A DNA stretch of 64,000 nt from Basidiobolus meristosporus CBS 931.73. Taxonomy: Eukaryota > Basidiobolomycota > Basidiobolomycetes > Basidiobolales > Basidiobolaceae. Shown here piece by piece: positions 22,440 to 35,600 of this stretch (position 1 is its first letter; each line of letters opens with the position of its first letter). The stretch spans positions 62,001-126,000 of the forward strand of contig MCFE01000135.1 of NCBI GenBank assembly GCA_002104905.1, written 5' to 3'. The position numbers and the translations under genes were made by a program. The notes under the pieces were generated by a model that did not search any database, had not been told where the DNA came from, and saw only the letters and a program-made list of their open reading frames with translations.

Positions 22440-23630
22440 TATCTAGAATATACTAGAAGAATAGGGAGAAATCTGGGGCTATCACAATGCCCACAGTGGA
22501 GTTTTGGAACATCAATAGGCACACTAAGAGGTTGTGGCACTTCTTTAAGAGCTGTGCTCAAGAAAAGACACTCAAATAATTCAAGTAATGATGGCAAGTT
22601 CTGGCATATGAAGTGCTTGACCTTGCAGTACCAGCTGAAGACCAGGATGTATAGATACCAGTGAATGAACAATGGCATAAAGCCATAAGGTACCTGCCAA
22701 AGGCATGGACAAAGGGTATTACAGCAGAAACACTTATTGAATGGTGGGTTTTAGTAGAGTTAGTTGTTGAGTGTCAGGAGGAGCTTAATGTTAGTGTTGG
22801 GTATGGGAACTTATATAGGCCATTACAATCTGTGATTGAGTAACAATGGAAGACTTAACAGAAATAAACCAATTTACATGCATGAAAAGTAAGAGCATTG
22901 GTTGAGTAAGGAAGTATCAAGTGTGAAAAACAGTCAACAGCCAATCAATGTACACAAATGTAGGTGGTGATTGAGTATCTTGGATCATAATGTGAGAGAA
23001 AGGGCAGAGAGCCAATCAAAAGCCACTGATATATCACTGTGATGAAAAATATTGACTAAGTTTTTTGTGAAATTGGATGTGCAATTTCTTCAGCGGCTTT
23101 TGCTGTTATAAGAGTCTTGGAGATATTGGAAGTGATTGGGAGAGCAAGTAAATTATGTGGCTTTCACTTAATGATTTTTTGAATATAAAAGTGGTATTTA
23201 TACATTTACATGGTGTTGGCAAAAAAACAAATAGAATATGTCTAAGAGGGTCCCAGTAGCATATGTAAAGTTGGGGCTATTGGGATAACTTAATAAATTT
23301 TCATGTTATGGGTACCTGATGTCTTGGTGAAAATGTTTTAAGCAAATCCAAATGGCAAATTTGGTCAGTATTCACTAAAATTAGGAGGAAATGATCTAAC
23401 CAAGTTAGGTGAATATTTAGGTGGGATTGCAAGTTTTACAGCATTTGCACAGTGCCCTAATGTCATCAATACTTCTTTGTCATGGGATTTAAACTTTGTG
23501 ACTGCCTTTTGATAGGATCATCACGATAACTGTTCATATGGGAAGATCCATCACAGGATATCCCTAAGGAGCAATTTCATAGAGTTCATGAAATCAACTG
23601 ACCATAGCACTATCCACCACAAAAGTATTG
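22440..23630 (+). pseudogene. Charged-ORF repeat family, copy 4 (3' half only)
   Basis: Begins within the segment that reads CPQWSFGTSIGTLRGCGTS in one frame (compare 16500-16620) and continues through the 3' segment shared with 16740-17230. It is interrupted by the 345-bp repeat at 23101-23443; flanking sequence on both sides aligns with 17080-17230. Broken by stops. Confidence 0.5.
23101..23443 (-). repeat. 345-bp LTR/MITE-like repeat, copy 3
   Basis: Starts TGCTGTTATAAGAG and ends TTTTACAGCA, an inverted pair. It matches copies at 20774 and 21645. It sits inside copy 4 of the charged-ORF repeat; compared with the empty site near 17115, the flanks suggest at most a 2-3 bp duplication, which argues against a normal LTR insertion. 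Confidence 0.65.
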
Positions 23631-23633
23631 CAA

Positions 23634-23955
23634 GTGTTTTGGAGATATTGGAAGTGGTTGCAAGAACAGGTAGATTATGTGATTTTCACTTCATACTCTA
23701 CTGAATGTGAATGTATCCTATATACTTTTACATGGTCTTAGCAAAACAAACATGTAAGATATGTTTGGGAAGGTCCCAATTACAGGTGTACAAAGTTTGG
23801 GGCTGTTTAGACAGCTCATCAATATTTCATGGTTTGGGTACCTGATGTTTTGGTAAAAGTATTTCAAGTAAATCTTGACAAGGAATTTGGGCAAAATTCT
23901 CTGGGATTTGAAGACTGTGATCTAAGTGACTAAGTTGAGTGAATATTCAGGTAGC
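23634..23955 (-). repeat. 345-bp LTR/MITE-like repeat, copy 4, truncated
   Basis: Matches copies 1-3 from the GGAGATATTGGAAGTG stretch to about GTGAATATTCAGG, then diverges before the terminal TTACAACA. After it comes the dispersed repeat shared with 14.0-14.3 kb. Confidence 0.55.
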
Positions 23956-24412
23956 CAGAAGCACCAATATAGTACCAAAGACCCATAGGACTCTTGATCC
24001 AACTGCAGGGGTCTGATGTATGGTCAAAAAATGGGGATTTCTCTAGCACAGGTGGTGAAACATAGGGGCTACTTTGCATGCTTATGTAAGATAAGGTTTC
24101 TCAAAATTTGACCAAGAATAGGTCTGCTTTGCATCTCTGGTATACTATGGAACTATTTGGCACTCATGGCCCAAGGTGGCACTATCCAATGGAGCAAGTC
24201 TAATAAGTGAGCATCACACACTGAAGAAGCAGGTACTGTCTCAATAGGTATATCATCTGCACTGTAGCACCTTACCCATGGGAATATCAGTCATGTACAA
24301 CTCCAACAATTTATTCAAGATACACAAGAATCCAAGGGGCAAAGATCTATAGCTGATAAAACATACTCTACAGAAGCGATAGTGTGCAAGTGCTAGCAAT
24401 GTACACTACCAT

Positions 24413-26144
24413 TTACTTCTTGGCGATTGCCTTGAATGCGGCCAAGGTGGTCTGACGAGCCTTTGAATGGTCTATAATTGGCTTTGGGTACCTGGAGATT
24501 CCATAGAATGGATTAGATGGTGTGGGAGGAGGGAGATCATTGAGCGGTGCTCGTGTTACCCAAGCTTCTTGAACTCCGAGGGGGATAGATGCTTGTAAGG
24601 CTCATGGATGGCCTTTCCCTTGACAGGCTTCAACTCGGGAACCCACTTCCTGATGAAATCCCCGTTCTTGTCGAAGCGCTCCGATTGCAGGGCTGGGTTG
24701 AAAATCCGGAAGTACGGCTGGGAATCGGTTCCCGTTGATGCAGCCTACATGGGGAGTCAATGAATTGAAGGAAGCGAACGGGATCCACGCATGACCTACC
24801 CATTGCCAGCCTCCGTTGTTTGACGCGAAATCGCCGTCCACCAAGTGGTTCATGAAGTAACGCTCCCCTTTCTGCCAATTGATCAGAAGGTCTTTGGTGA
24901 GGAACATTGCCACCACCATACGGAGTCTGTTGTGCATCCAGCCAATGGAGTTGAGCTGCCTCATTCCTGGTCATTGCCATTAGTAGAGTTCACAACGAGG
25001 TAATTGCGGAGTCGTGCGCCTTACCAGCATCCACGATGGGGTATCCCGTACGCCCCTCGCACCAAGCGGTGAAGTGTTTGGGATTGTCGTTCCACTCGAT
25101 GTCCTCTGTTTCCGGTTTGAAGGCCCGATTTTTGCAGACACGTGGGAAGGACACGAGCACATTCCGGTAGAAGTCTCGCCAAGCCAACTCGGAGATCCAT
25201 GTTTGAACCCCTTCGTTGCCCGACGCTATCCTGTTCTCGTTAGCACCGAGAGCCTTTGCAAGACATTGACGTGGCGAAATCACCCCCAAGGCCAAGTAGG
25301 GGGAGAGCACGCTGGTACCATCATCTATAGGAAAATCCCGACCCGTGTCGTAGTTGGAGATTTTCTTCTGGACAAACCGGTCCAACCGCTCGATCGCCTT
25401 CTCCTCCCCCTCTGGATACATCGACGAGGCGACCTTTTTCATCTCCGGAGACAACGGGAATTCGGGCAATTCCCCAGGCGGGTCCGTCTGAGCCGACGTC
25501 CGGCACCGGGATAGGTTCTGCTCGGGGAACGGGGATGGGGCAGGCAATGGGTTATGATATTTTTTGTCGCTTCCGACTTTGCGAAGCCAGTTCTTCTTGA
25601 ACGGGGTGAAGACCGTGTACGGTTTCTCCGCCTGGGTGACGACCACCCCGGGCTCCACTATGCACTGGTCATGTCGACGATAAAACTCTATGTTGTGCTG
25701 GCCCAACAGCGCTTCGGTTTTCGCGTCTCGCTTTTCTTCGTCCACCTCGTACTCCTGGTTGCAAAACACTTTGTCCACGTTGTACTTCTGGCAACAGGAG
25801 AGAACGATCTGTGGGACGTCGCTCTGGTTCTCGGCGTGCTCAATGACGAGGGGCACGTTGAGTTCCTTTAGCTTCTTGCGTAGTTGGGTAAGGTTGCGTA
25901 GCATAAAATCCACCTTGAACGGGCTTAGGTCGTGTGCCTTCCACTCCTCAGGAGAAATGACGAACACCCCAAGAAGTGCGCCGGCACCTTGCCTCGCGCA
26001 TTCGGCGGCTGCGTGGAGTGCGGTATTGTCCGCAGTTCTCAGGTCGGTACGGAACCAAATGAACGTATTCATCTCAGTGGTCTTCAGTCTTTTGGAAGAA
26101 CTCGAACCGCCTGGGCTGGGGTTATTGCGTTTGGTGACGGGCAT
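24413..26144 (-). CDS. PHR1: Class I CPD photolyase (deoxyribodipyrimidine photolyase)
   Basis: Repairs UV-induced cyclobutane pyrimidine dimers using light and FAD. Four exons fit exactly: 26144-25025, 24966-24800, 24744-24560 and 24491-24413, giving 516 residues, the usual length. The N-terminal alpha/beta antenna domain starts at [16 protein letters not shown] (about residue 28). The FAD-binding helical domain has [23 protein letters not shown] (spliced), [19 protein letters not shown] and [14 protein letters not shown], the last typical of CPD class I enzymes. Introns are 58, 55 and 68 bp; the first has a TACTAAT branch site. The first 25 residues are basic (KR near residue 5 and KRLK near 18), like a bipartite nuclear signal; Met-25 could start a second form. 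It shares a 522-bp upstream region with VPS13 and is the first gene after the transposon island. Confidence 0.95.
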
Positions 26145-26666
26145 ATGTGTGCGCGTTGTATACAGGAGGGTAGTCTATTAATGAGCTCAGAGGGGGGCAT
26201 GATTGGACCGATGGAGCAGTCACGGAGGTGGAAAATTCTGACGGTGCCTAACGATTTCTCGATTCGAATGCTTGGCCAGGTCGGCCATCGATCGAGCATT
26301 CCTAGTAAACAAACCTGCCACGTCTCGGAGCGGAACTTTCAATGATCAGGGGGCGAAGCAGGGTTAGGGTTACGCGAGACAGAAATTTCATTTCCACAGC
26401 AGCGGTCCAACCTACCCGATGTGTTACCCGATTGAATCATTTCCATCCAGCATCATCGCATCCCCTACGCTATTTTTATCACTTGTGACATCAGTAAGTG
26501 AGCTGGATCTGGGTCCTTGTGCGATAATCAAGGATTTTCTTGTGACGACAGAGGCTAAACCAGCCATTCCACAGGAAAGACGACCAGCTATATTACATAT
26601 CCTTCTCGGACCCACTACACTAACGAAACGACAGTCGAGGTGCGTCCCTGAGCAGACCAAAGAATC
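26145..26666. promoter_or_regulatory. Divergent promoter region, photolyase / VPS13
   Basis: 522 bp between two divergent start codons. I see no clear TATA box. A short AGGGTTAGGGTTA (about 26357) is present but is too short to be telomeric. No other feature stands out. Confidence 0.4.
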
Positions 26667-29600
26667 ATGTTTGAGGGGATCTTCGCCAGCGTGATCAACA
26701 AATTCCTAGGAGACTACGTCGACAACCTAGAGACTTCCCAATTCAATGTCGGTGTTTGGAAAGGTATTGTTTGGCTGAATCAGGTGGTGTCCGAGTAACT
26801 GGATGGCGTGTTTGACCACTCGTTTTGTATTTCCCCAGGTGACGTGGTGCTACGAAATCTAAAGCTGAAAAGGGAGGCCTTGGATAAGTTCAACTTGCCC
26901 ATCAACGTTGTTGAAGGTTTGTATTCCCTTTCGCTAGGACGGATTCGAAAGAGGGCTGTTGTCCCCTCCAGCATCCTGCCTCAAACGGGACAGTTGGTAA
27001 CGCTCTTTGTGTAGGCTATCTGGGCGAGTTGACCTGTAAAATCCCGTGGCATAATCTCAAAAATCAGCCCGTGCGAGTGTACATCAACAACGTCTACCTT
27101 CTGGCGACGCCTAGTGGCGAATCCGAGTACAACCAAAAGGAGGAAGAGGAGCGGGAGCAAGCGCTGAAACAGGAAAGACTTTCGACCGCCGAACTACTTC
27201 ACACCCATCCAAAGATCGATCCAGCACAAGGTATGTTCTCCACTGACCTGTAGAGGTGCCTCACCGACCCAAGCTCACCACAGCACAACAGAGCAAAGCG
27301 ACGCGAAATCAGCCTCGTTCGTGACGCAACTTGCCACGAAGATCGCAGACAACTTACAAGTCTCTATCAATAACATCCACATCAGATACGAGGACAAAAT
27401 CAGTAATCCCGAGGTAAGTCACGGCTACGAGCGGCGTGGAAGCACCCGGCTAATGGGAGATCTCACTTCTACGTAGCACCCGTTCTCGGTCGGCTTCACT
27501 CTGCACGGACTTTCTGCAGTCTCCACCGATGAAAACTGGAAGGAAGCATTCATCGATCAGCAAACAAACACCATCCACAAGGTAAGTCGTACCGAAGAAT
27601 ACTGGCGAATTCATGACTGACCCATTGAGTGTCTTTAGTTGGTAAAGTTAAGCTCCATGGCAGTTTACTGGAACACAGAAGCCATTTCTCTTGCGGGGAA
27701 GACGTACGACGAGTTTGTGGAGCACTTCACACAGATGGTTGTTCCAAAACAGTTCAGTGAGCCAGTCGAGTGTTTACTAATCTACTGCTGACATCCGATG
27801 CAGATCTCGTCGGACAAGAATCGATTCAAAGGCCATCAATTCATACTCAAGCCAGTTACCGGCGTCGGTCGGGTAGTCATCACACATACTAGTTTGCGCC
27901 ATGCCACCCCGTCTCATCTTCGTCGACCAATAGATACGCGTGAACAAAACTTTCAGCACCGATGTCCCCAAGGTTGCTGCTGGACTGTTGTTTGAAGAGT
28001 TCGGGTTTGTGTTTGACGACGAACAGTACCGCGACATGCTTTTGTTGGCCAACCTATTCGAGTACTCAATGCGGCAGAAGAAGGTCAGTTTGAAGCGAGC
28101 ATCCATCACGACAACGATCGCTAACTTCGATATTGCAGTTCCAAAAGTACCGCCCTCCTCGACACACCAGCGTGAAGGAAAATCCAAAAGCCTGGCTGGA
28201 GTATGCTGGTAAGACTGATAGTGCTACTGGCTAGCCAATCCGACACTAAGTCTTGTTATCGGCCAAAAGGTAGATGCGTCTATTCTGAGATCCATGAGCG
28301 CAATCGGAAATGGTCTTGGGAGTACTTTGCCGAGCGCCGTGATCAACGCAAAGCATACATCCCGCTCTATGTTGACTCGAAGCTGGATAGGCTAACGCCT
28401 GAGGTACGTACCACCCGCATACATCCCCCCTCGATCTCTTCTCACCTTCGTCTTCAGAACGAGATCAAACTCAAGGATCTCGAGCGAGCCCTGTCATTTG
28501 AAGACATTCGTTTTTACAGGTCGCTGGCTCAATCAAAGCTCAAGAAGGAGAAAGCGCTTATTGGTTGGTATTGCTTTATGGCATTGGCCGTTGTCAGCCC
28601 CACTAACCATTTCGGAATGATAGAAAAGCAGAAAGAGAGTGAGAAGCCCACCGGATGGCTTGGTGGCTGGTTTAGTGGTTGGAGCGGCGATGTACGTTGT
28701 TGCAATTTGCTCTACTATGGACGCATCTAACATTGTCCAACCCCTGGTAGGCTCAAAATCAAGAGGACGGGCCAACGTTCACCGAGGAGCAGAAGCAGGA
28801 GCTTTACGAAACGATTGACTTTGACGAAAACCAAGCGGATGTCGCCTTTCAGCTTCCTAAGGAGGTATGAGGCGTAAGCACCAAGTCGATAGAAACGAAC
28901 AATTCGTTAAACCCCCATCTTTCTAGTGCGTGATCTTATCGGTGACCACACAACTCAAACGAGGCTCCCTTGCATTGAAGCAAGGCCCTCACAATTCCAA
29001 GAATACCATTGCGGAGCTTGTGTTCGACACTGTCACCATGAAGTTCCTGAACAGGTTCAACTCGTTCAAAGCCGGCCTATCTCTTAACGGGTTGAATTTG
29101 TACGATGGAAGCACCGAGGGAACGTTATACCCACTACTCATGCGTGTACAAGATACCAACGACGATGTTGACGATATGATCGCTGAAGACGAGGAAGATC
29201 CGACCGAGCAGTATGCCCACTGTTAGACCCTTTCGTTCGAGCATCGTGCTAACCTCCTTTTCCAGCCCCCAACAGTCCCTCGAATTCCTGAAGCCGCACA
29301 GCAATCCATTCTTCGATCTTGATTTCGAGCACAATCCATTGGATAGCCACGCAGATGATGCGCTAATGATGAAGATGCAGAACCTGGAAGTGATCTATAA
29401 CCCGGCAGTCATTGATGCAGTCACGAGGTTCCTCAAACCGCCAGTCTCCAATATGGAGACTATGGTCGCACTAATGGTAGCCAAGTCGCTATTCCCTGGT
29501 TTGTCTGGATCATTGCTCAACGAACTTATTTTCCCAGGAAGCAGCAGGAAGCACAATCGAGGGCCTTACTCAGCAGACCAAGGCAGGGCTCCAATTCGCG

Positions 29601-32600
29601 TTAGAAGAGCACAGAACCATCGATGTCAAGATAGATATCAACGCGCCAATCTTCATATTCCCCGAAAGGTAGCGTTTGGCGGCTGATTTCTTGCCTCTGT
29701 GGGCTTGCACTAACCCACGATTTCCGAAAGTTGCAATGACAAGAATGCTCAAGTGGTGGTGTTGGACTCGGGCCATATTACGATTGAAAGCAACCTTGTC
29801 AGTAAGGAGAAGAAGACGGAGATGGAAGAGAAGATAAAAGGAAATCTTACGGACAACGATCTTCGAGCACTTCAGGACCTGATGTACGACCGATTTTCGG
29901 TGAATATGAGCTCTGTTCAGGTAAGCAGCTCAAGCCTCCCCTCTTCCCCGCCGCTCAGCCGTAACCACGAACCTTTGTCCATTTGTAGCTCTTGGTAGGC
30001 CAGAACCTTGATGATTGCTTAGCAAGAATCAAGAGCACCGACAATTCCGCGCGGAGCGATGATCTTCATATCGTGGATCGCATCAACATGAAGTTTCGCG
30101 TGGACGTGTCGATCCTCCCCAAGGCTTCCAACATCACGGGACTGAAAATCTCGGGAGACCTGCCTCTTCTCAAAATCAATGTTTCTGACACCAAGTACAA
30201 GGCACTTATGAAGGTTATTGACTTGGTGCTCGGAGATGAGCAATCTGCGGCCCCCACTCCGCAGCAGCCGAACTCGGTCATCGGTACGAATTACTATAAC
30301 AACTACGAGATGCCCGAGTTGCTGGTTGATCAGGACGAGGACGACGAAGACGACGAGGATGAATTCTTCGACGCTGAAAACGACCAAGGCGCTGCCCTTA
30401 GTGGAAGCAAACAAAGGCTGGAGCACAAATTGGTCGAGTTTTCTTTCGGCATCGAGAGACTGGAGGCGTCTCTTCGTAAAGCGGACAAGCAAATGAACGA
30501 GGTGATTCTTGCCAACATGAAACTTGAAAGCTTTTGTATCGAATATACCCAGCGAGAGTTTGACATGGAGTCTTTGATTACGATTCAGTCGTTCGCCGTC
30601 GAGGATATGATGAATCCTGGGAAAGGATTCGAGCACCTCATCACTTCCGAGACTGGTGAGGAGGGCCAAAGCGAGCTGGTTCGAATCCATTATCATTCTA
30701 TCAGTCCGCAGTCCCCCGAGTACATGTCAACCTATGAGAACTTTGACCAAATCGTCGATATTGCCTTCTCCTCGGTTAGCATCGTGATAACCAACAAAAG
30801 CATTCTCACGCTGTATGACTTCCTACTTGCCACATTTGTGCCGGCAACGGTTTCGAACGCCACCCGAGACAAGCTCATCGAGAATCCGGAGGAGGCAGCG
30901 GCCCATCCCACACCGAACAACAACACGATGAAGATCTTGGCAAGAATGAAGAGTGTGAACTTTATCCTGAACGACAACGGAACCCAGCTCTCCTCAATCT
31001 CCTTGCTGGAAGGCGATGCGGCCATCGTTTTGAGAGACGAGTATGTCCGTCTGGGTGCAAAGCTGGGCAACATTCGTGTGTCGAATTTCATGAATCCAAA
31101 GAACGAGGAAGCGTTCGAGTACCTGCTTACGATCGAGGGAGAAGAGCTGGCCGACTTCAGGTATGAAACGCTGCCGGAGAGTGGCCACGATTCCTCGGTG
31201 TATCTGCGCATGGGCTCGGCCAAGCTGTTGTTCATGGAGGAGCCGTTATTGGTCTTGATCAACTTCGCCAGCAAATTCGCCGAAATGCACGGTCTCTTTG
31301 AATCGGCTCGAGTTGCTGCTGCTGAATCTGCAGCTCAGCTGCAAGAACAAGTGCCCAAGATGCATTTCGATATTGCCATTCGGTCTCCAGTGATTGTTTA
31401 TCCAACCAAACAGGATGCCAAGTACACGCTGACGGCTTACCTGGGAGAGATCTCGGCTTCAAACTCCTTCTCACCCAACCCGGAGGCGGAGAAGGCCTTC
31501 CTGAACGAGATCCAGCTGTTGATCAAAAACATCCACCTAGTTTCTACGTCTTACATACCGGAATCGCAAACCACTCAATCTCTCCAGATCATCGACGACG
31601 TGGACATCAACCTGGATGTCGTCTACGGCGAGCACACCGTAGGCTCCAAGCGACCCGATACTAAGGTAAACCCAGATCATTAGCTATCCAGTTTCCCCCA
31701 CCACTGACCATTCTGCCCCAGGCTAGTGGCGCGATCTCGAAGATCAAGATTGAGTTGACCGAGAAGCAGTACAACCTTGTCTTCGAAGTTTTGGATGCAA
31801 TCACGCTCGTGTTTGGAGGGGACAGTCCGAGCGATTCGGAGAAGGCCAGTTCGAACGAGCCAAGCTCCGCCCACTCGAGCACCATCTCGAAGTTGAATGA
31901 GGTGTGGACATACTTCGAAGGGAGCTTCACCATGCAAACCGTCTTCTTGGAGATCTTTTCTGGCGATGAGACGCAAGCAACCACCAGCCTGTGCCAGTTC
32001 TCCATGAACGATATGAACCTCGATGTCAAGTTGACCTCTGATCAATCAACCGAGACCGAGGTTCGGATTCATTCGTTCGTAGTCACCGACTCTCGACCCG
32101 ATCCAGACAACCAATTCAAAGAAATCCTCCCTGCGGTCACTCAGGGCGAACACCAGTTCGTGCTAGTCTATCGCCAAGCGTCTGATCTCAAAACCGATGC
32201 CTCCATCACGGTCGACAGCCCCAAGATGATCCTGGTTCTGGATCAACTTGTTGCTATCAGAGACTTTTTCCTTAGCCCGTTTTCGACTCGTACGGGACTA
32301 GAGCCTGAGGCCACTCCCAAGGAAGGTCAGCCAGCACCCTCCCAGCTTAACAGCCAGGAGATGCTGACCTACAACATAAGCGTTGTCAACGCGGAGATCA
32401 TCTTGCTTGCCGACTCCAAGGATGTAACCTCGGAGGCCGTGGTCTTCTCCGGCCATCAGATCGCCTTACGACAGAGAAACATCATGGAGCTGTCGGTGAA
32501 CCATGTCGGAGTATTTTTGTGCCGAATGGATCGTAGAGAGGAGAGCACGTTGCGTGTTGTAGATAACTTCGACCTCTTTGTGTCTATGGACGATCGGGAC

Positions 32601-35600
32601 ACTTCGCCCAACGCTCACCTAACGAGCATTCGGGCCGAGGTTTCTCCTCTCGTAACCCGTATCTCGTACCGGGATATATTACTTTTCATGAACGTTGTCG
32701 ACAAAGCAACCAAGCTGCTGAATCACAGCGAGCAGCAGCCCAGCTCGCTCTCGAACAGCCGGCCCTCGTCGATAGCCGCATCCACCCCGAGCCAATCCAT
32801 CATGGACCTGGATTTGCCTGACATTGAGGATTTGAATTTCGGTGCCGTGAGCACAAGCCCCACCACCAGCGATCTCCAAGCAAAGACCAACCTAAAGGAG
32901 GATCTTCATATCACGTTCAAGAACCTCGGGATTATTCTGGTGAACGATATGAACGACCTTCCATTTGTTGATTTCCAGTTGACAAAATGCCTGGTCAAGG
33001 CGATGAACTGGTCCACCAATCTCCAATTGAAGGCTCAAGTGGCGCTCCAAACGAACTTCCTAAACCTTAAGAACTCTCACTGGGAACCGCTGATTGAACC
33101 ATGGGAATTCGAGGTTCAGGTAGCTGACTCTAATAAGCTGACCACTATCGAGTCCAGGAAGCACCTTGACGTCAGTCTATCCCACGCCTTTCTGGAAGTC
33201 GCTCTGGGAGTTGCTTCCCGCATCAGCGAGCAATCTGACCATACCTTCCCGACGGACAGAGGCACCGCAGTGCCTTATATCGTTAAGAATCAGACGGGGA
33301 TCAACATGTTCATATGGTGCGAGAACGACGATGACGACAATACCCAGACGACTCTACAAAAGATTCCCACCGGGGAGGAAATCCCTTGGCGATTCGATGA
33401 CTGGCGAAAGAGCCGAGAGACGACAGCGGTCACCAGGAATCGGTTGAATATCCAGTTCGAGGATGTCCCATGGGAGAGCATCAAGAACATCCCGGTGGAC
33501 ATTGAAGGCTCGCGCATGTACACACTGCGGCCCAAACTGGAGTATGTCTCCCATCGGCTCGTTTGCGATGTGAAATTGCAGGGGAACACCAAGATCGTCA
33601 CCTTCCGCTCGCCCCTCGTGATTGAGAACCGCACCCCGATTCCCATGGAGCTGATTGTCGTCAACTACCAGGGGGATCCGCTCTCCGCTCCTGCCATCAT
33701 TCCTCCGTCGGAGGACTTCCCCATCAACATCAAGACTGGATACAGCAACGCGGTCAAGATCAGGCCACTGGCATACGATTACTCCTGGTGCACAAAGCAC
33801 CTGTACTGGAGAGAGTATCTAATAGAAGACTACCCGCGCACCGTCGTCTGCCAATCCTATGACAAGTCTACCGTGCCCTTCATATACCAGGTCAACGCGC
33901 GCTACGACAAGAATGACCCATTGAACTCGATCTATCCTTGCATGGCCATTCGACTCAGCCCTCCCTTCGAGATAGAAAATCTCTTGCCCTACGACCTTCG
34001 CTATCGACTGGTTGACAAAGCCAAAAGGCAAAGTTGGATCGGCTCCCTGCAACAGGGAAGAATCACCCAGGTGCATACGTCAGAGCTCAATCAACTCCTG
34101 CTGCTAAGTGTCCAGGTGCAAGATGCCGGCTATGAATTCAGCGAGTATGCGATCATCGGGTCAAACAACAGCAGAGATGTGCCACTGGAGGATGTGCTTG
34201 TTATGCAGAATGCACAGAATCAACGACTCGACCTTAGGATTAAACGCCTGGAGATCCCGGATTCGGGCGGCTCCTTCCGGTTTTCCATCTACAGTCCGTA
34301 CGTGCTTATCAACAAGACTGGCAGAGACATCCTGATCCGAGACAGAAACTCTCAGATGAGAAAGATCTCCGGGTTGAAACTGGAGTCGGACACGAAAGCG
34401 CTACCATTCATGTTCTCCAACTTGGGGGCCGATTCGGGCCGTGTCTCTATCAAGGTTGGCGATTCGGAGTGGAGCAAGCCTTTGAGCTTCGAGGCGGTTG
34501 GTAGCGACACCTCCATCACGCTCCCGTTCTCATCGGAAATGAAAGAGATCCACCTTGGGATGTCGATCAAGCAAGGGAACGGGAAATACATGCTGTCCAG
34601 GGTGGTCACCCTTACCCCAAGGTTTATCCTGAAGAACAGCATGGATGAGAGCATCAATATCCGGGAGCTAGGGTCAACCGATATCCAGAAGCTCGATCCC
34701 AATCAACGAGCTCCCCTTCACTATGTCAACGAAAATCAGGAGAAGCAGTTGACCATCCGATTCCCCGGCCTCAACAACAAGTGGTCGGCGCCATTCAATA
34801 TCGAGGACATTGGTAAAGTATTTGTCAAGGTGTATCGAAGCCACGGGCCGACCACTCGGGTTGAGCTCCTAAGAATCGACGTCATGTTGCAGGGAGCCTC
34901 CATCTTCATAACGGTCAGCAAAGAGAAGGGCAGATGGCCCTATAGAATCACAAACAAATCGGGGACCAGTGTTTCATTGTACCAATCCGACTCCAGCAAC
35001 CAGGAGCCTTTTGCGGGCGGCGTGCCAGCCATCCCCGTGGAGGTGTACTCATTAGCATCGGGCGAATCGATGCAATACGCATGGGACTATCCCTCGGTGC
35101 CATCAAAACTGCTGGTCCTGAACGTGCAAGGAAACCGATACAATACAAAGCTACAGGAGATTGGGCCTCAAGAGCCTTGGCAATACTCCACCCCACAAGG
35201 GATGGCTTGCATGGCCATCGATGTGTTTGCTGATGGGCCCATCATTGAGCTTAGCCTTACCAAATACGGCCATTCAAACAGCATCTACCGTCCCAAGCAT
35301 CCGCAGGAAGCACTGAATAGACGCGATTCGGCGAGAGAGAGTGGCTTTGAGGTTGTCGAGGTGGACTCCGTTGTCACCTTCACTCTCCACTTTAGACTGG
35401 AGGGCATTGGCATTTCACTCATCAATCGCCACATACAAGAGCTTGTCTACGCATCGCTGAGAAGTGTGCAACTCAACTACACGGAATCAACGATCCAGAC
35501 CTCAGTCAGCGTGGTGGTCAAGTGGATGCAGATCGATAATCAACTCTACGGGGCCGTCACACCCACCATCTTCTACCCCACATTCATCTCCAAGAATAGC

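Noticed and set aside
24990-26345. Plus-strand ORFs of 105-166 codons over the photolyase gene
   Set aside because: Antisense shadows of exon 1 of the photolyase.
26355-26370. AGGGTTAGGGTTA in the photolyase/VPS13 promoter region
   Set aside because: Two TTAGGG units only; not a telomere or a meaningful interstitial array.
30019-30696. 225-codon minus-strand ORF inside VPS13
   Set aside because: Antisense to a long conserved exon; no recognisable domain.
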